Source of the DNA: Planktomarina sp.
GTDB taxonomy: Bacteria; Pseudomonadota; Alphaproteobacteria; Rhodobacterales; Rhodobacteraceae
DNA: 24,474 bases
Direction of reading: 5' to 3'
NCBI GenBank assembly: GCA_016780825.1
Contig: JADHLF010000038.1
Span: 1-24,474 of the forward strand
In this document: in pieces, positions 7,819 through 14,015 of the stretch
Position numbering within the stretch: position 1 is the first letter of the stretch
Layout of the letters: every line of letters begins with the position of its first letter
Program-made: the position numbers and the translations under genes
The notes under the pieces: generated by a model
The model's database searches: none
Seen by the model: the letters and a program-made list of their open reading frames with translations, nothing else
Told to the model about the DNA's origin: nothing

Positions 7819-8796
7819 TTATTTGGCCTGCATCGCAGCTTGCGCTGCTTGACCGCCTACCGCATCAACATATGCGCCGGTGACCGGTGCAATCGCCGCT
7901 GCAAAAGCCGCGGCCTCTGCTTCGGTCAGGTCAACGAAAGTATTGTCATCGAGCAAACGGGCTGCGGCGACACCTTCAATCGCAGTTTCATTCCATGCGT
8001 CCTCTGCACTTTTGGACAGGGGCATCCCTCTGACACTATCCAAAGCCGCGCGATGCTCTGCCGATAGGCTGTCATACTTCTTTTTGTTCATCACCGCGTA
8101 AAAGGACAAGCGACCGAGGTTTGCGCCAAAGGTGTAGCTGTTGGCAACTTCGTCCAATTTAAAGTCATTCAATGTGGATGAGCCGGTAATGACCCCATCA
8201 ATCAAGCCGGTTTGCAACGCATTGTAGACTTGGTTGATCGGCATTTGAACAGGCGTCGCACCTAAAGCCGTGGCAACATCAGCCGCCGTTGCGCCCGCGA
8301 CCCGCACCTTTAACCCAGCCAAATCCGAGGGTTTACGGATCACATGATCTTTCATGATAAACACATTGGGCTCAGAGGTCCAAAGTGCGACAGGCACAGT
8401 GCCCGGGAATTCGCTGGCGAGGTGATCGCTGTAGGCGTTCCACATCGCCGCATAGCCCGCATCCTCATTGCTCAACGTGCCAGGCAGCTCGACAATCATG
8501 GTTTTTTCAAATTGCGAGCTGGTATAGCCGGGCAGGCCCCAGGCGATATCCGCCACGCCTTGCACGACGCGCACATATTGCTCCACGGGCCCAGCGCCCA
8601 ACTCACCGCCATGATAGCCGCGCACTGTCAATGCGCCCCCCGTTGCCGAATTCAGGTCAGCATTCATTTTCTCGATAACCGAAGCATTCACTGTATGAAA
8701 CGGTGGGGTAAAATTGGCAAAGCTCAACTCCTCTGAGCTTGCCGGCAGGGCCGCCAGTGTTAAGGCGGATACTGCAAGTATATTGGCAAATTTCAT
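7819..8796 (-). CDS. dctP: TRAP transporter periplasmic solute-binding protein, DctP type
   Basis: 325 aa from the ATG at 8796, which has GGGAGG nearby and is followed at once by a signal peptide (MKFANILAVSALTLAALPAS). The upstream in-frame extension has neither feature. The mature protein has the TRAP binding-protein layout. Arg165 in LKVRVAG corresponds to the conserved ligand-carboxylate-binding arginine of the family, and the NQVYNALQTGLIDG segment is typical. The ligand should therefore be a carboxylate. In this locus a methoxylated aromatic acid such as vanillate or syringate is a reasonable but unproven guess. The gene follows ligM after 79 bases that contain a GC-rich hairpin. Confidence 0.94.
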   Translation of the reverse strand: MKFANILAVSALTLAALPASSEELSFANFTPPFHTVNASVIEKMNADLNSATGGALTVRGYHGGELGAGPVEQYVRVVQGVADIAWGLPGYTSSQFEKTMIVELPGTLSNEDAGYAAMWNAYSDHLASEFPGTVPVALWTSEPNVFIMKDHVIRKPSDLAGLKVRVAGATAADVATALGATPVQMPINQVYNALQTGLIDGVITGSSTLNDFKLDEVANSYTFGANLGRLSFYAVMNKKKYDSLSAEHRAALDSVRGMPLSKSAEDAWNETAIEGVAAARLLDDNTFVDLTEAEAAAFAAAIAPVTGAYVDAVGGQAAQAAMQAK

Positions 8797-8837
8797 AGTC
8801 TTTTCCTCCCAGGATAAACTTTTGTTGGTCTTGTGTT

Positions 8838-8867
8838 GGCGCAGCGCCCTAACAACAACGCTGCGCC
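8838..8867 (-). promoter_or_regulatory. GC-rich hairpin between ligM and dctP
   Basis: Perfect 9-base-pair inverted repeat, GGCGCAGCG (8838-8846) and CGCTGCGCC (8859-8867), with a 12-base loop. It lies in the 79-base gap between two genes on the - strand. No run of U follows in the direction of transcription, so it is not a typical intrinsic terminator. It could protect the dctP mRNA from 3'-5' decay or attenuate read-through, giving different amounts of enzyme and binding protein. That role is inference. Confidence 0.6.
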
Positions 8868-8875
8868 TATTTGTG

Positions 8876-10276
8876 TTAGTCGGCCTTTGTGCGCCAACTG
8901 TCTGCGTAATTCTCTCTTGCGTCCTTAGCATAGGGCGTTGCTGATACCCGCACGCGGATCTCAGTTTGCTGATGCGGTTCTGTGGACGTTTTACCGGTGG
9001 GTTCCGGTTCGCCCCATTTCAGGGTCAAAACATCCCCAATCTTCACATCCGCCGCCACAACGCCCAGGCTCAAAAAGCAGCGTTCATTGTAGCTGTAGCC
9101 ATTGAACATGCTCATCCCGACCATTTTATCGCCTTGCATCACCATATCCGCCGAAGAGGAGGCATAGTTTGGTTGTGGAAAATCGATCCATTTGAACGGC
9201 GTACCCTGCTCAAGGCCACTGGCGATGACCTTCAACACATCTTCGCGGTTCCATTCGAACGTCACCTTTTGGCGGTTTGGCGCATCTTTCAACTTCAGCA
9301 GCGCATCCTTGCCGATGAAATTTTCTTTCTTCCAGCCGATATAAAAGCCATAGCCCAGCTCAAACGGGTTGACGTAATAATCCGAGATCTCTTTCGACAC
9401 AAAGCTCCCACCAATCGAGCCAGCCGCCTCATAGCTGTCAGCGCCCAACCAATCGCGGTATTCCTGCATCATACCATCGCCGGTGTAAATTCCCGGCAAA
9501 GGCGATGGAATCCAACCAGATTCCAGGGTATTGGTCGAATAGGCACGGCTGCCCACCTGGACCAGATCAACGCCAATGTCGCGCGCCGCCTGCTGGATGG
9601 TGGACTGAATATAGTGTTTGTCGTCATAGGGTCCCCAAATCTCCAAACCTGGTGCCCCAGCCATCCCATGACGCAGCGCCTGCACTTTTTTGGACCCCAC
9701 ATTGATCCAATCTACATGGAAGAACGGAATATCCGCCACCGGACCACCATTGATTTTCTCGAAAATCGCCGGCGCATCCGGACCTTGGATCTGGAACCGG
9801 TAATGGGTGCGCAATACCCGCTCGCCATCCGGGCGGCTGTTGGAGCGCGGATCATGGAATAGGCGCACCTTCCAAGTGCCGATCGCCGCTTGGAACTTCA
9901 CCCAATTTGCGGTTGGAGCGCGCCCCACCAGGATGAATTTATCCATACGCTCGCGGAAAATAATCATATCCCCAATGACATGGCCCGCAGGGGTCACAGG
10001 CACAAAATGTTTGGCACGTTTGAGATTGAAATTGCCGAAAGCATTGATGCCGACATAGGCAAGAAAAGCCTCTGCATCTGGACCCTCGACAATCAACTCA
10101 TCCATATGGTGCGTTTGGTCGAACAGGACCGCAGACTTGCGCCAAGCGGCCTGCTCATTGCGCCAATTGGTATATTCTGGCGCAACCACCGGATAGACAT
10201 ACATGCCGATCTGCGAATTGCGCAGCATATCAACTGCATTTCCGTGGCTTTCGATTTTTGCACTTAAACTTGTCAT
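8876..10276 (-). CDS. ligM: Tetrahydrofolate-dependent aromatic O-demethylase, LigM-like (GcvT fold)
   Basis: 466 aa, close to the 471 aa of Sphingobium SYK-6 LigM, and alignable end to end from memory. Shared blocks include EMLRNSQIG-like DMLRNSQIGMYVYPVVAPE, LFDQTHHM, RHGMAGAPGLEIWGPY and NTLESGWIPSPLPGIYTGD. LigM moves the methyl group of vanillate or 3-O-methylgallate to tetrahydrofolate, giving protocatechuate or gallate plus 5-methyl-THF in the cytosol. The start is the ATG at 10276, which has GGAG 7-8 bases upstream; an in-frame TTG at 10288 lacks a good site. The gene is 17 bases downstream of gntR, so probably co-transcribed. Other GcvT-fold enzymes (DmdA, GcvT, DesA) are alternatives. 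The conserved blocks and length favour LigM, with the exact substrate (vanillate, 3-O-methylgallate or syringate) open. Confidence 0.92.
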   Translation of the reverse strand: MTSLSAKIESHGNAVDMLRNSQIGMYVYPVVAPEYTNWRNEQAAWRKSAVLFDQTHHMDELIVEGPDAEAFLAYVGINAFGNFNLKRAKHFVPVTPAGHVIGDMIIFRERMDKFILVGRAPTANWVKFQAAIGTWKVRLFHDPRSNSRPDGERVLRTHYRFQIQGPDAPAIFEKINGGPVADIPFFHVDWINVGSKKVQALRHGMAGAPGLEIWGPYDDKHYIQSTIQQAARDIGVDLVQVGSRAYSTNTLESGWIPSPLPGIYTGDGMMQEYRDWLGADSYEAAGSIGGSFVSKEISDYYVNPFELGYGFYIGWKKENFIGKDALLKLKDAPNRQKVTFEWNREDVLKVIASGLEQGTPFKWIDFPQPNYASSSADMVMQGDKMVGMSMFNGYSYNERCFLSLGVVAADVKIGDVLTLKWGEPEPTGKTSTEPHQQTEIRVRVSATPYAKDARENYADSWRTKAD

Positions 10277-10293
10277 AGAGTTCTCCAAGGACG

Positions 10294-11025
10294 TTATTTT
10301 TCAGTAAGAAGAGCCAGCCCCGGTACGTTTTTTGCCAGGGCAGGCTTTTGTTCGGTGAGATAGTTAAAATTCATCAAGGCCAGACGCGCGTGCTCGCGCG
10401 CCAATGCCTCCGCACGGCTGCCTTCGCGGTTTTCAATCGCTTCAAGAATGGTGCGATGCTGCCGCTGAGCATGTTTCAAGGACTCCTGAAAATCAGGGAT
10501 CAATTCCTGATCGCTCAAAAAGGCCGAGGGGGACGCCAAGGGCAGTTGCGCCATCCGTTCCAATTCGCGGATCATCAGCGCACTGCCCGACAGATGGGCA
10601 ATGATATCATGAAACGCCCGATTGGCACTGACATAGGCATCAAAATCAATCCCCCCGCTTTCACTCAAGGCCGTGTCAATCTGGCTCAGGATGGATTTCG
10701 CATGGGCGAGAAGATCTGGATCCGCGCCGCGCTCTGCCGCCATACGGGCCGCCGTGCCTTCGATGACCCCGCGAATTTGGATCGCATCCGCAATATCTTC
10801 TTTGGTAAAGCGCGCCACCCGGCAGCCGCCGGTCGAAATCCGATCCAGCAAACCCTCCGCCACCAGCCGATCCATGGCTTGCCGCAGCGGGGTGCGCGAG
10901 ATGCCCAATTGCTCAGAGACCGCGATTTCAGGCAGACGTTGACCGGTTTTGAAACGACCCGCCATAATCATCGATCGCAGCCCAATCAGAGCTTTTTCTG
11001 TTTGATTGAGGTGTTTTGATCCCAA
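10294..11025 (-). CDS. GntR-family transcriptional regulator with FCD ligand-binding domain
   Basis: 243 aa. There is no ATG near the N-terminus; the chosen start is TTG 11025, with GGAGG five bases upstream. An upstream TTG at 11037 would place the GGAGG inside the gene. Residues about 7-75 form the GntR winged helix-turn-helix (LPEIAVSEQLGISRTPLRQA). The rest is an FCD helical domain with metal- or ligand-binding positions Asn135, His139, His190 and His212. FCD regulators usually bind a carboxylate effector and repress adjacent catabolic genes. Two palindromes with the GTATAC core lie in its promoter and a third in the tauE/galB control region, so it probably regulates itself and both arms of the locus. 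The inducer is unknown. Confidence 0.92.
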   Translation of the reverse strand: MGSKHLNQTEKALIGLRSMIMAGRFKTGQRLPEIAVSEQLGISRTPLRQAMDRLVAEGLLDRISTGGCRVARFTKEDIADAIQIRGVIEGTAARMAAERGADPDLLAHAKSILSQIDTALSESGGIDFDAYVSANRAFHDIIAHLSGSALMIRELERMAQLPLASPSAFLSDQELIPDFQESLKHAQRQHRTILEAIENREGSRAEALAREHARLALMNFNYLTEQKPALAKNVPGLALLTEK

Positions 11026-11068
11026 TGCCGCCTCCAAAACCCATCTCTCTCATCTTGTTTGCTTTCAA

Positions 11069-11082
11069 AATTGTATACAATT
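11069..11082. promoter_or_regulatory. Probable GntR operator 1 (perfect palindrome) before gntR
   Basis: AATTGTATACAATT is a perfect 14-base palindrome located 44 bases upstream of the gntR start. It is the TTGTATACAA-type sequence often bound by FCD-class GntR proteins. A TATAAA reading on the - strand (11091 to 11086) lies just upstream in the direction of transcription, so the palindrome would cover the start point of transcription. That is a repressor position and fits autoregulation. Confidence 0.72.
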
Positions 11083-11152
11083 ATTTTTATATTGAAAGTG
11101 ATTCTTTAAAACGAGCGGAAATTACCTCAGATTTACGACCTCATTTTGAAAT

Positions 11153-11164
11153 ATTGTATACAGA
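11153..11164. promoter_or_regulatory. Probable GntR operator 2 upstream of gntR
   Basis: ATTGTATACAGA shares the GTATAC core and the whole left half of operator 1, with a degenerate right half. Its centre is 83 bases (about eight helical turns) from the centre of operator 1. Both sites lie between the tauE stop and the gntR start. This spacing would permit looping or cooperative binding. The role is inferred from the match alone. Confidence 0.6.
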
Positions 11165-11194
11165 AATCCGTGCGAACAGCCAGAGACTCCGCAG

Positions 11195-11941
11195 TTACCC
11201 CGCCCCAAGCGCTTTGAAAATCAAACTCAATACCATTACAAATAATAGAATTTGGATAATCTCATCGAACCGCTCGGCTGGGAACTTGGATATGATCCAT
11301 TCGCCAAACGGCATGCCTATAAAGATGAGCGCCGTGCCAATCACCCCATATCCCGCCAACTCCAGCGTTAACAATTCATAATGCACGAGCATGGGCATTT
11401 GCACCAAAGACATGGCAACAAAGAACATGGACACCACTGCAATAAAACCAGAGCGTGACAGCTTAATGGCATTCAAAAAGGTAATAGACACAGGCGCCGA
11501 GATACCCGCCGACCCCTGCAACGTCCCGGCAACAAACCCAACCAACGGCCCAACCCGCTTGGCAACCGGCAGAGGAAGGCTCCAATCCGGCTTGAACCTG
11601 CGAAAGATCAAATAGGCAATCACAATCGCGCTGAGTATCACAGATAAGAGCGCAGGCGGCAGATAGGCCAAACCTAAAGTGCCCACCGCCGCCCCCAGGA
11701 GCCCGGCGCCAGCAAAAATCCAAGCAAAGCTGCCTGTGACTTGATGGCTTCGAAATTTCCAACTTTGCCAAACATTGGACAGGAAATTCGGCACCGTGAA
11801 TGCCGCCACCGCTGTCGGCACGTCGTAAAGTAAGGAGATGATCGGTATGGCGATTATCGGCGCACCCGCTCCCGTTGCCCCCTTAATCATGCCGCCAAAG
11901 TAAAAAGCGAGCACCAAACAAACTATATTTACCCATTCCAT
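11195..11941 (-). CDS. TSUP/TauE-SafE family membrane permease
   Basis: 248 aa with about eight hydrophobic segments and the glycine-rich family opening GGMIKGATGAGAP, matched by VAGTLQGSAGISAP in the second half. TSUP proteins move small anions such as sulfite, sulfonates or organic acids across the inner membrane. The substrate here is unknown and may be an aromatic-pathway acid given the setting. The ATG at 11941 is preferred because the first helix begins immediately, although its ribosome binding site (GGATGG) is modest. An in-frame ATG at 12076 has a much stronger site, GGAGGTGA, and would add 45 non-hydrophobic residues. A TATAAT on the - strand at 12119-12114, overlapped by a GTATAC palindrome, is the likely promoter. 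Confidence 0.85.
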   Translation of the reverse strand: MEWVNIVCLVLAFYFGGMIKGATGAGAPIIAIPIISLLYDVPTAVAAFTVPNFLSNVWQSWKFRSHQVTGSFAWIFAGAGLLGAAVGTLGLAYLPPALLSVILSAIVIAYLIFRRFKPDWSLPLPVAKRVGPLVGFVAGTLQGSAGISAPVSITFLNAIKLSRSGFIAVVSMFFVAMSLVQMPMLVHYELLTLELAGYGVIGTALIFIGMPFGEWIISKFPAERFDEIIQILLFVMVLSLIFKALGAG

Positions 11942-12104
11942 CGCTTGCCATCCAACTGAACGCCCCAAAGGCTGCGCCCCCTTGTTGTGGCCGCATACCG
12001 CTGCGCTGGCATGGCATATAACTTCAGACTCAGCAATTGATGCAGCGCTAAGAGCGCCCAAAAGCCCTGAGGCCATTCACTGAATTCACCTCCGGGGCTG
12101 TCAA

Positions 12105-12119
12105 ATTGTATACATTATA
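12105..12119 (-). promoter_or_regulatory. Probable GntR operator 3 overlapping a -10 box for tauE
   Basis: ATTGTATACATT at 12105-12116 repeats the GTATAC-centred palindrome found twice before gntR. On the - strand a perfect TATAAT (12119 to 12114) overlaps it, so a bound regulator would block the tauE promoter. The same site lies about 78 bases upstream of the likely start of the galB transcript, where it could also act from a distance. It lies in the 490-base interval 11942-12431, which otherwise holds the promoter and the doubtful small ORF listed separately. Confidence 0.62.
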
Positions 12120-12148
12120 GTGATTTTCTTGGCGGATTTTGCCAAAAA

Positions 12149-12176
12149 TTGCAAAGAATCACTTGCCGAATAAAAT
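12149..12176 (+). promoter_or_regulatory. Putative promoter for the galBCD operon
   Basis: TTGCAA at 12149-12154 and TAAAAT at 12171-12176 are separated by 16 bases, a fair sigma-70 match. The start point would be near 12183, giving a leader of about 250 bases before galB. It is the best hexamer pair seen on the + strand in this interval. Confidence 0.4.
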
Positions 12177-12182
12177 TTCTGT

Positions 12183-12347
12183 ATGCAGTCTGAGATCAAC
12201 TCTGCGCATGTTCCGATCACCATGAAAGAAATTCCCCGTGTCACACCGCAAATTCCAACACTCCGGCCAGGCCCGCTTTTCGTCGTCATACCCGATGACG
12301 AAAACAAAGATGTGTTGCGGGGCCCAAGGGGTATCTCTGGCCGATGA
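12183..12347 (+). other. Doubtful small ORF or gene remnant in the galB leader
   Basis: ATG to TGA gives 54 aa with protein-like composition in its second half (RPGPLFVVIPDDENKDVLRG). Just past the GGGGCCC tract near 12320 another frame reads on as GYLWPMTWAALLISLGV, a hydrophobic stretch that ends inside the start of galB. A single-base shift would join the two into about 80 residues with one membrane segment. No ribosome binding site is seen before the ATG, which lies almost at the predicted start of transcription. It may be an eroded or frameshifted gene, or chance. No family was recognised. Confidence 0.25.
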
Positions 12348-12431
12348 CCTGGGCGGCCTTGCTCATCAGCCTCGGCGTCGCGCAGCGGCGGCTTTTCCAG
12401 CCTGAAACAACTTTTAGAAAGAGGTTATACG

Positions 12432-13166
12432 ATGACTGACCAAAAATCTGCCCTGGTTGTTTCTGCCCATTCCGCTGATTTCGTCTGGCGCTGCGGCGGG
12501 GCCATCGCCTTGCACCAGAAACAAGGTTATGACGTCACCGTGGTCTGTCTTTCTTACGGCGAAAGGGGCGAAAGTGCAAAGCTGTGGAAGCAAGACGGCA
12601 TGACCTTGGAGCGGGTAAAAACCGAGCGGCGGATCGAGGCCGAGACTGCGGCCGCCGCCCTGAATGTGCACGACATCCAATTTTTTGATCTCGGCGACTA
12701 CCCGTTGGAATTGACCCGCGACGACAAATACAAGCTGGTTGATGTGATCCGAGCCGTGCAGCCTGATTTCATGCTCAGTCACTCCAAGATCGACTCCTAT
12801 AACACCGATCACGCCTATGCCACGCAAGTCGCCCTTGAATGCCGTATGATCGCCCAAGCCTGGGGTCATAATCCTGGGCAAAAAGTGCTTGGAGCGCCGC
12901 AACTCTATCTATTTGAACCCCATCAAACCGAACAAATGGCCTGGAAGCCTGATACCTTCCTCGACATTACACCGGTCTGGGATCAAAAGCGCGCGGCCAT
13001 AGAGTGTATGCGCGGTCAAGAACACCTCTGGCAGTACTACACCCGTGTTGCCCAACAAAGGGCCAATCATTTCAAACGCAATTCTGGCGGGCAATCTGGG
13101 GGCCGCGATTGCAAATATGCCGAAGGGTTCCAGTCAGTGTTCCCCCGCACGATCGACACGTTATGA
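12432..13166 (+). CDS. galB: 4-oxalomesaconate hydratase, GalB-like (PIG-L/LmbE fold)
   Basis: 244 aa, full length. The opening SALVVSAHSADFVWRCGG and the block CLSYGERGESAKLW match Pseudomonas putida GalB as remembered. GalB is the zinc-dependent hydratase that adds water to the enol form of 4-oxalomesaconate, giving 4-carboxy-4-hydroxy-2-oxoadipate. The usual PIG-L deacetylase motif HPDD is altered to HSAD; metal ligands would be His13, Asp16 and a later His127 (NTDHAYA). This substitution is expected for GalB and argues against a sugar deacetylase. The ATG at 12432 has AGAGG seven bases upstream. It is the first gene of a + strand group with galC and galD, which act before and after it in the same pathway. 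Confidence 0.9.
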   Translation: MTDQKSALVVSAHSADFVWRCGGAIALHQKQGYDVTVVCLSYGERGESAKLWKQDGMTLERVKTERRIEAETAAAALNVHDIQFFDLGDYPLELTRDDKYKLVDVIRAVQPDFMLSHSKIDSYNTDHAYATQVALECRMIAQAWGHNPGQKVLGAPQLYLFEPHQTEQMAWKPDTFLDITPVWDQKRAAIECMRGQEHLWQYYTRVAQQRANHFKRNSGGQSGGRDCKYAEGFQSVFPRTIDTL

Positions 13167-13282
13167 GCCGCCGCGCCGACCTCAGACATCCAGAGCAGGC
13201 CACAGAACAAGGGTCACTTCGCTTGGGAAAGGGGCTGGTGCAATCCGCAACCGCTTGGGTGCCCCACAAAAGGAGAGAAGAC

Positions 13283-13342
13283 ATGACAGCTCTTGAATCC
13301 ATCCGAAATTATGGTTTCTTGCCAAAGCCGAAGGGCGCTTGA
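13283..13342 (+). CDS. Small leader ORF (19 codons) directly before galC
   Basis: ATG 13283 with an excellent ribosome binding site (AGGAGAG) encodes MTALESIRNYGFLPKPKGA and stops at TGA 13340-13342, one base before the GTG start of galC. In the same frame an earlier ATG at 13163, overlapping the galB stop as ATGA, would give 59 aa. No homologue was recognised. It could be a leader peptide whose translation opens the galC start, or the 5' stub of a deleted gene. The second idea fits the strong signal with no real gene behind it. The remaining bases 13167-13282 show nothing else. Confidence 0.4.
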   Translation: MTALESIRNYGFLPKPKGA

Positions 13343-13343
13343 C

Positions 13344-14015
13344 GTGAATGTGGTTGTCCAGACGGTCGCGCGCGCCGAACCTGAGGTCATCGACGGGCTC
13401 GCAAGCGCAGGTGTTGCCACGGTCCATGAAGCCCAAGGCCGCACCGGGATGTTGGCCAGCTACATGCGGCCCATTTATCGCGGCGCGAGCATCGCAGGAT
13501 CTGCGCTCACGATCTTGGCGCCACCGGGCGACAACTGGATGCTCCATGTGGCAATTGAACAAGTCCAGGCTGGTGACATTCTGGTTCTGGGCACAACACA
13601 GCCATCCGACGCGGGCTATTTTGGGGATCTGCTGGCGACATCGGCAATGGCGCGCGGGTGCCGCGGTTTGATCATCGACGCGGGTGTGCGTGATGTGCGC
13701 GACCTTGAGGCCATGGGCTTTCCGGTTTGGTCAAAGGCGATTTCAGCCCAAGGCACTATTAAGGAAACCTTAGGATCTGTGAACGTTCCCATAGCCTGCG
13801 CCGGTGTTCACGTTGAGGCCGGCGATGTGATGGTCGCAGATGATGACGGAGTCTGCCTCGTCAAACGCAATGATGCCGCTGAGGTGTTGAAAGCCGCACA
13901 AAAACGCCTCGCCAATGAGGAGATCAAACGCGCGCGATTGGCCAAAGGGGAACTTGGCCTGGATATGTACAATATGCGCGCGCAGCTGGAAGCCAAAGGC
14001 TTGAAATATGTCTAA
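13344..14015 (+). CDS. galC: 4-carboxy-4-hydroxy-2-oxoadipate aldolase, GalC/LigK-like (RraA fold)
   Basis: 223 aa. Conserved blocks are ATVHEAQGRTG, PPGDNWMLHVA, GYFGDLLATS, LIIDAGVRDV and LGLDMYN. They match class II HMG/CHA aldolases (ProA, LigK, GalC) across nearly the whole length. Arg116 and Asp117 in AGVRDV correspond to the substrate-binding Arg and the divalent-metal-binding Asp of the family. The enzyme splits 4-carboxy-4-hydroxy-2-oxoadipate into pyruvate and oxaloacetate and often also decarboxylates oxaloacetate. The GTG at 13344 is chosen because homologues begin about here and AAGGG lies eight bases upstream, within the leader ORF. Upstream in-frame TTG and ATG codons would add non-homologous residues. 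It overlaps galD by eight bases, so the two are translationally coupled. Confidence 0.92.
   Translation: MNVVVQTVARAEPEVIDGLASAGVATVHEAQGRTGMLASYMRPIYRGASIAGSALTILAPPGDNWMLHVAIEQVQAGDILVLGTTQPSDAGYFGDLLATSAMARGCRGLIIDAGVRDVRDLEAMGFPVWSKAISAQGTIKETLGSVNVPIACAGVHVEAGDVMVADDDGVCLVKRNDAAEVLKAAQKRLANEEIKRARLAKGELGLDMYNMRAQLEAKGLKYV

Noticed and set aside
6003..8796. TRAP system as a C4-dicarboxylate (succinate/malate) transporter
   Set aside because: The Dct family names only reflect homology. The operon context points to another carboxylate, so no C4-dicarboxylate function is claimed.
9469..9862. Long open frames on the strand opposite ligM and in other alternative frames
   Set aside because: They lie entirely within well-recognised genes, show no family resemblance and lack ribosome binding sites. 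They are by-products of codon bias.
8876..10276. GcvT-fold protein as DMSP demethylase DmdA or glycine-cleavage T protein
   Set aside because: At 466 aa it is about 100 residues longer than those proteins and it shares LigM-specific blocks along its whole length. No gcvH or gcvP is nearby.
12432..13166. PIG-L/LmbE fold suggesting a sugar N-deacetylase
   Set aside because: The HPDD deacetylase motif is changed to HSAD, the N-terminal half matches GalB, and it is adjacent to galC and galD.
13344..14015. RraA-fold protein as a ribonuclease activity regulator or demethylmenaquinone methyltransferase-like gene
   Set aside because: The GDNWMLHVA, GDLLA and AGVRD blocks and the gal neighbours identify a CHA/HMG aldolase.
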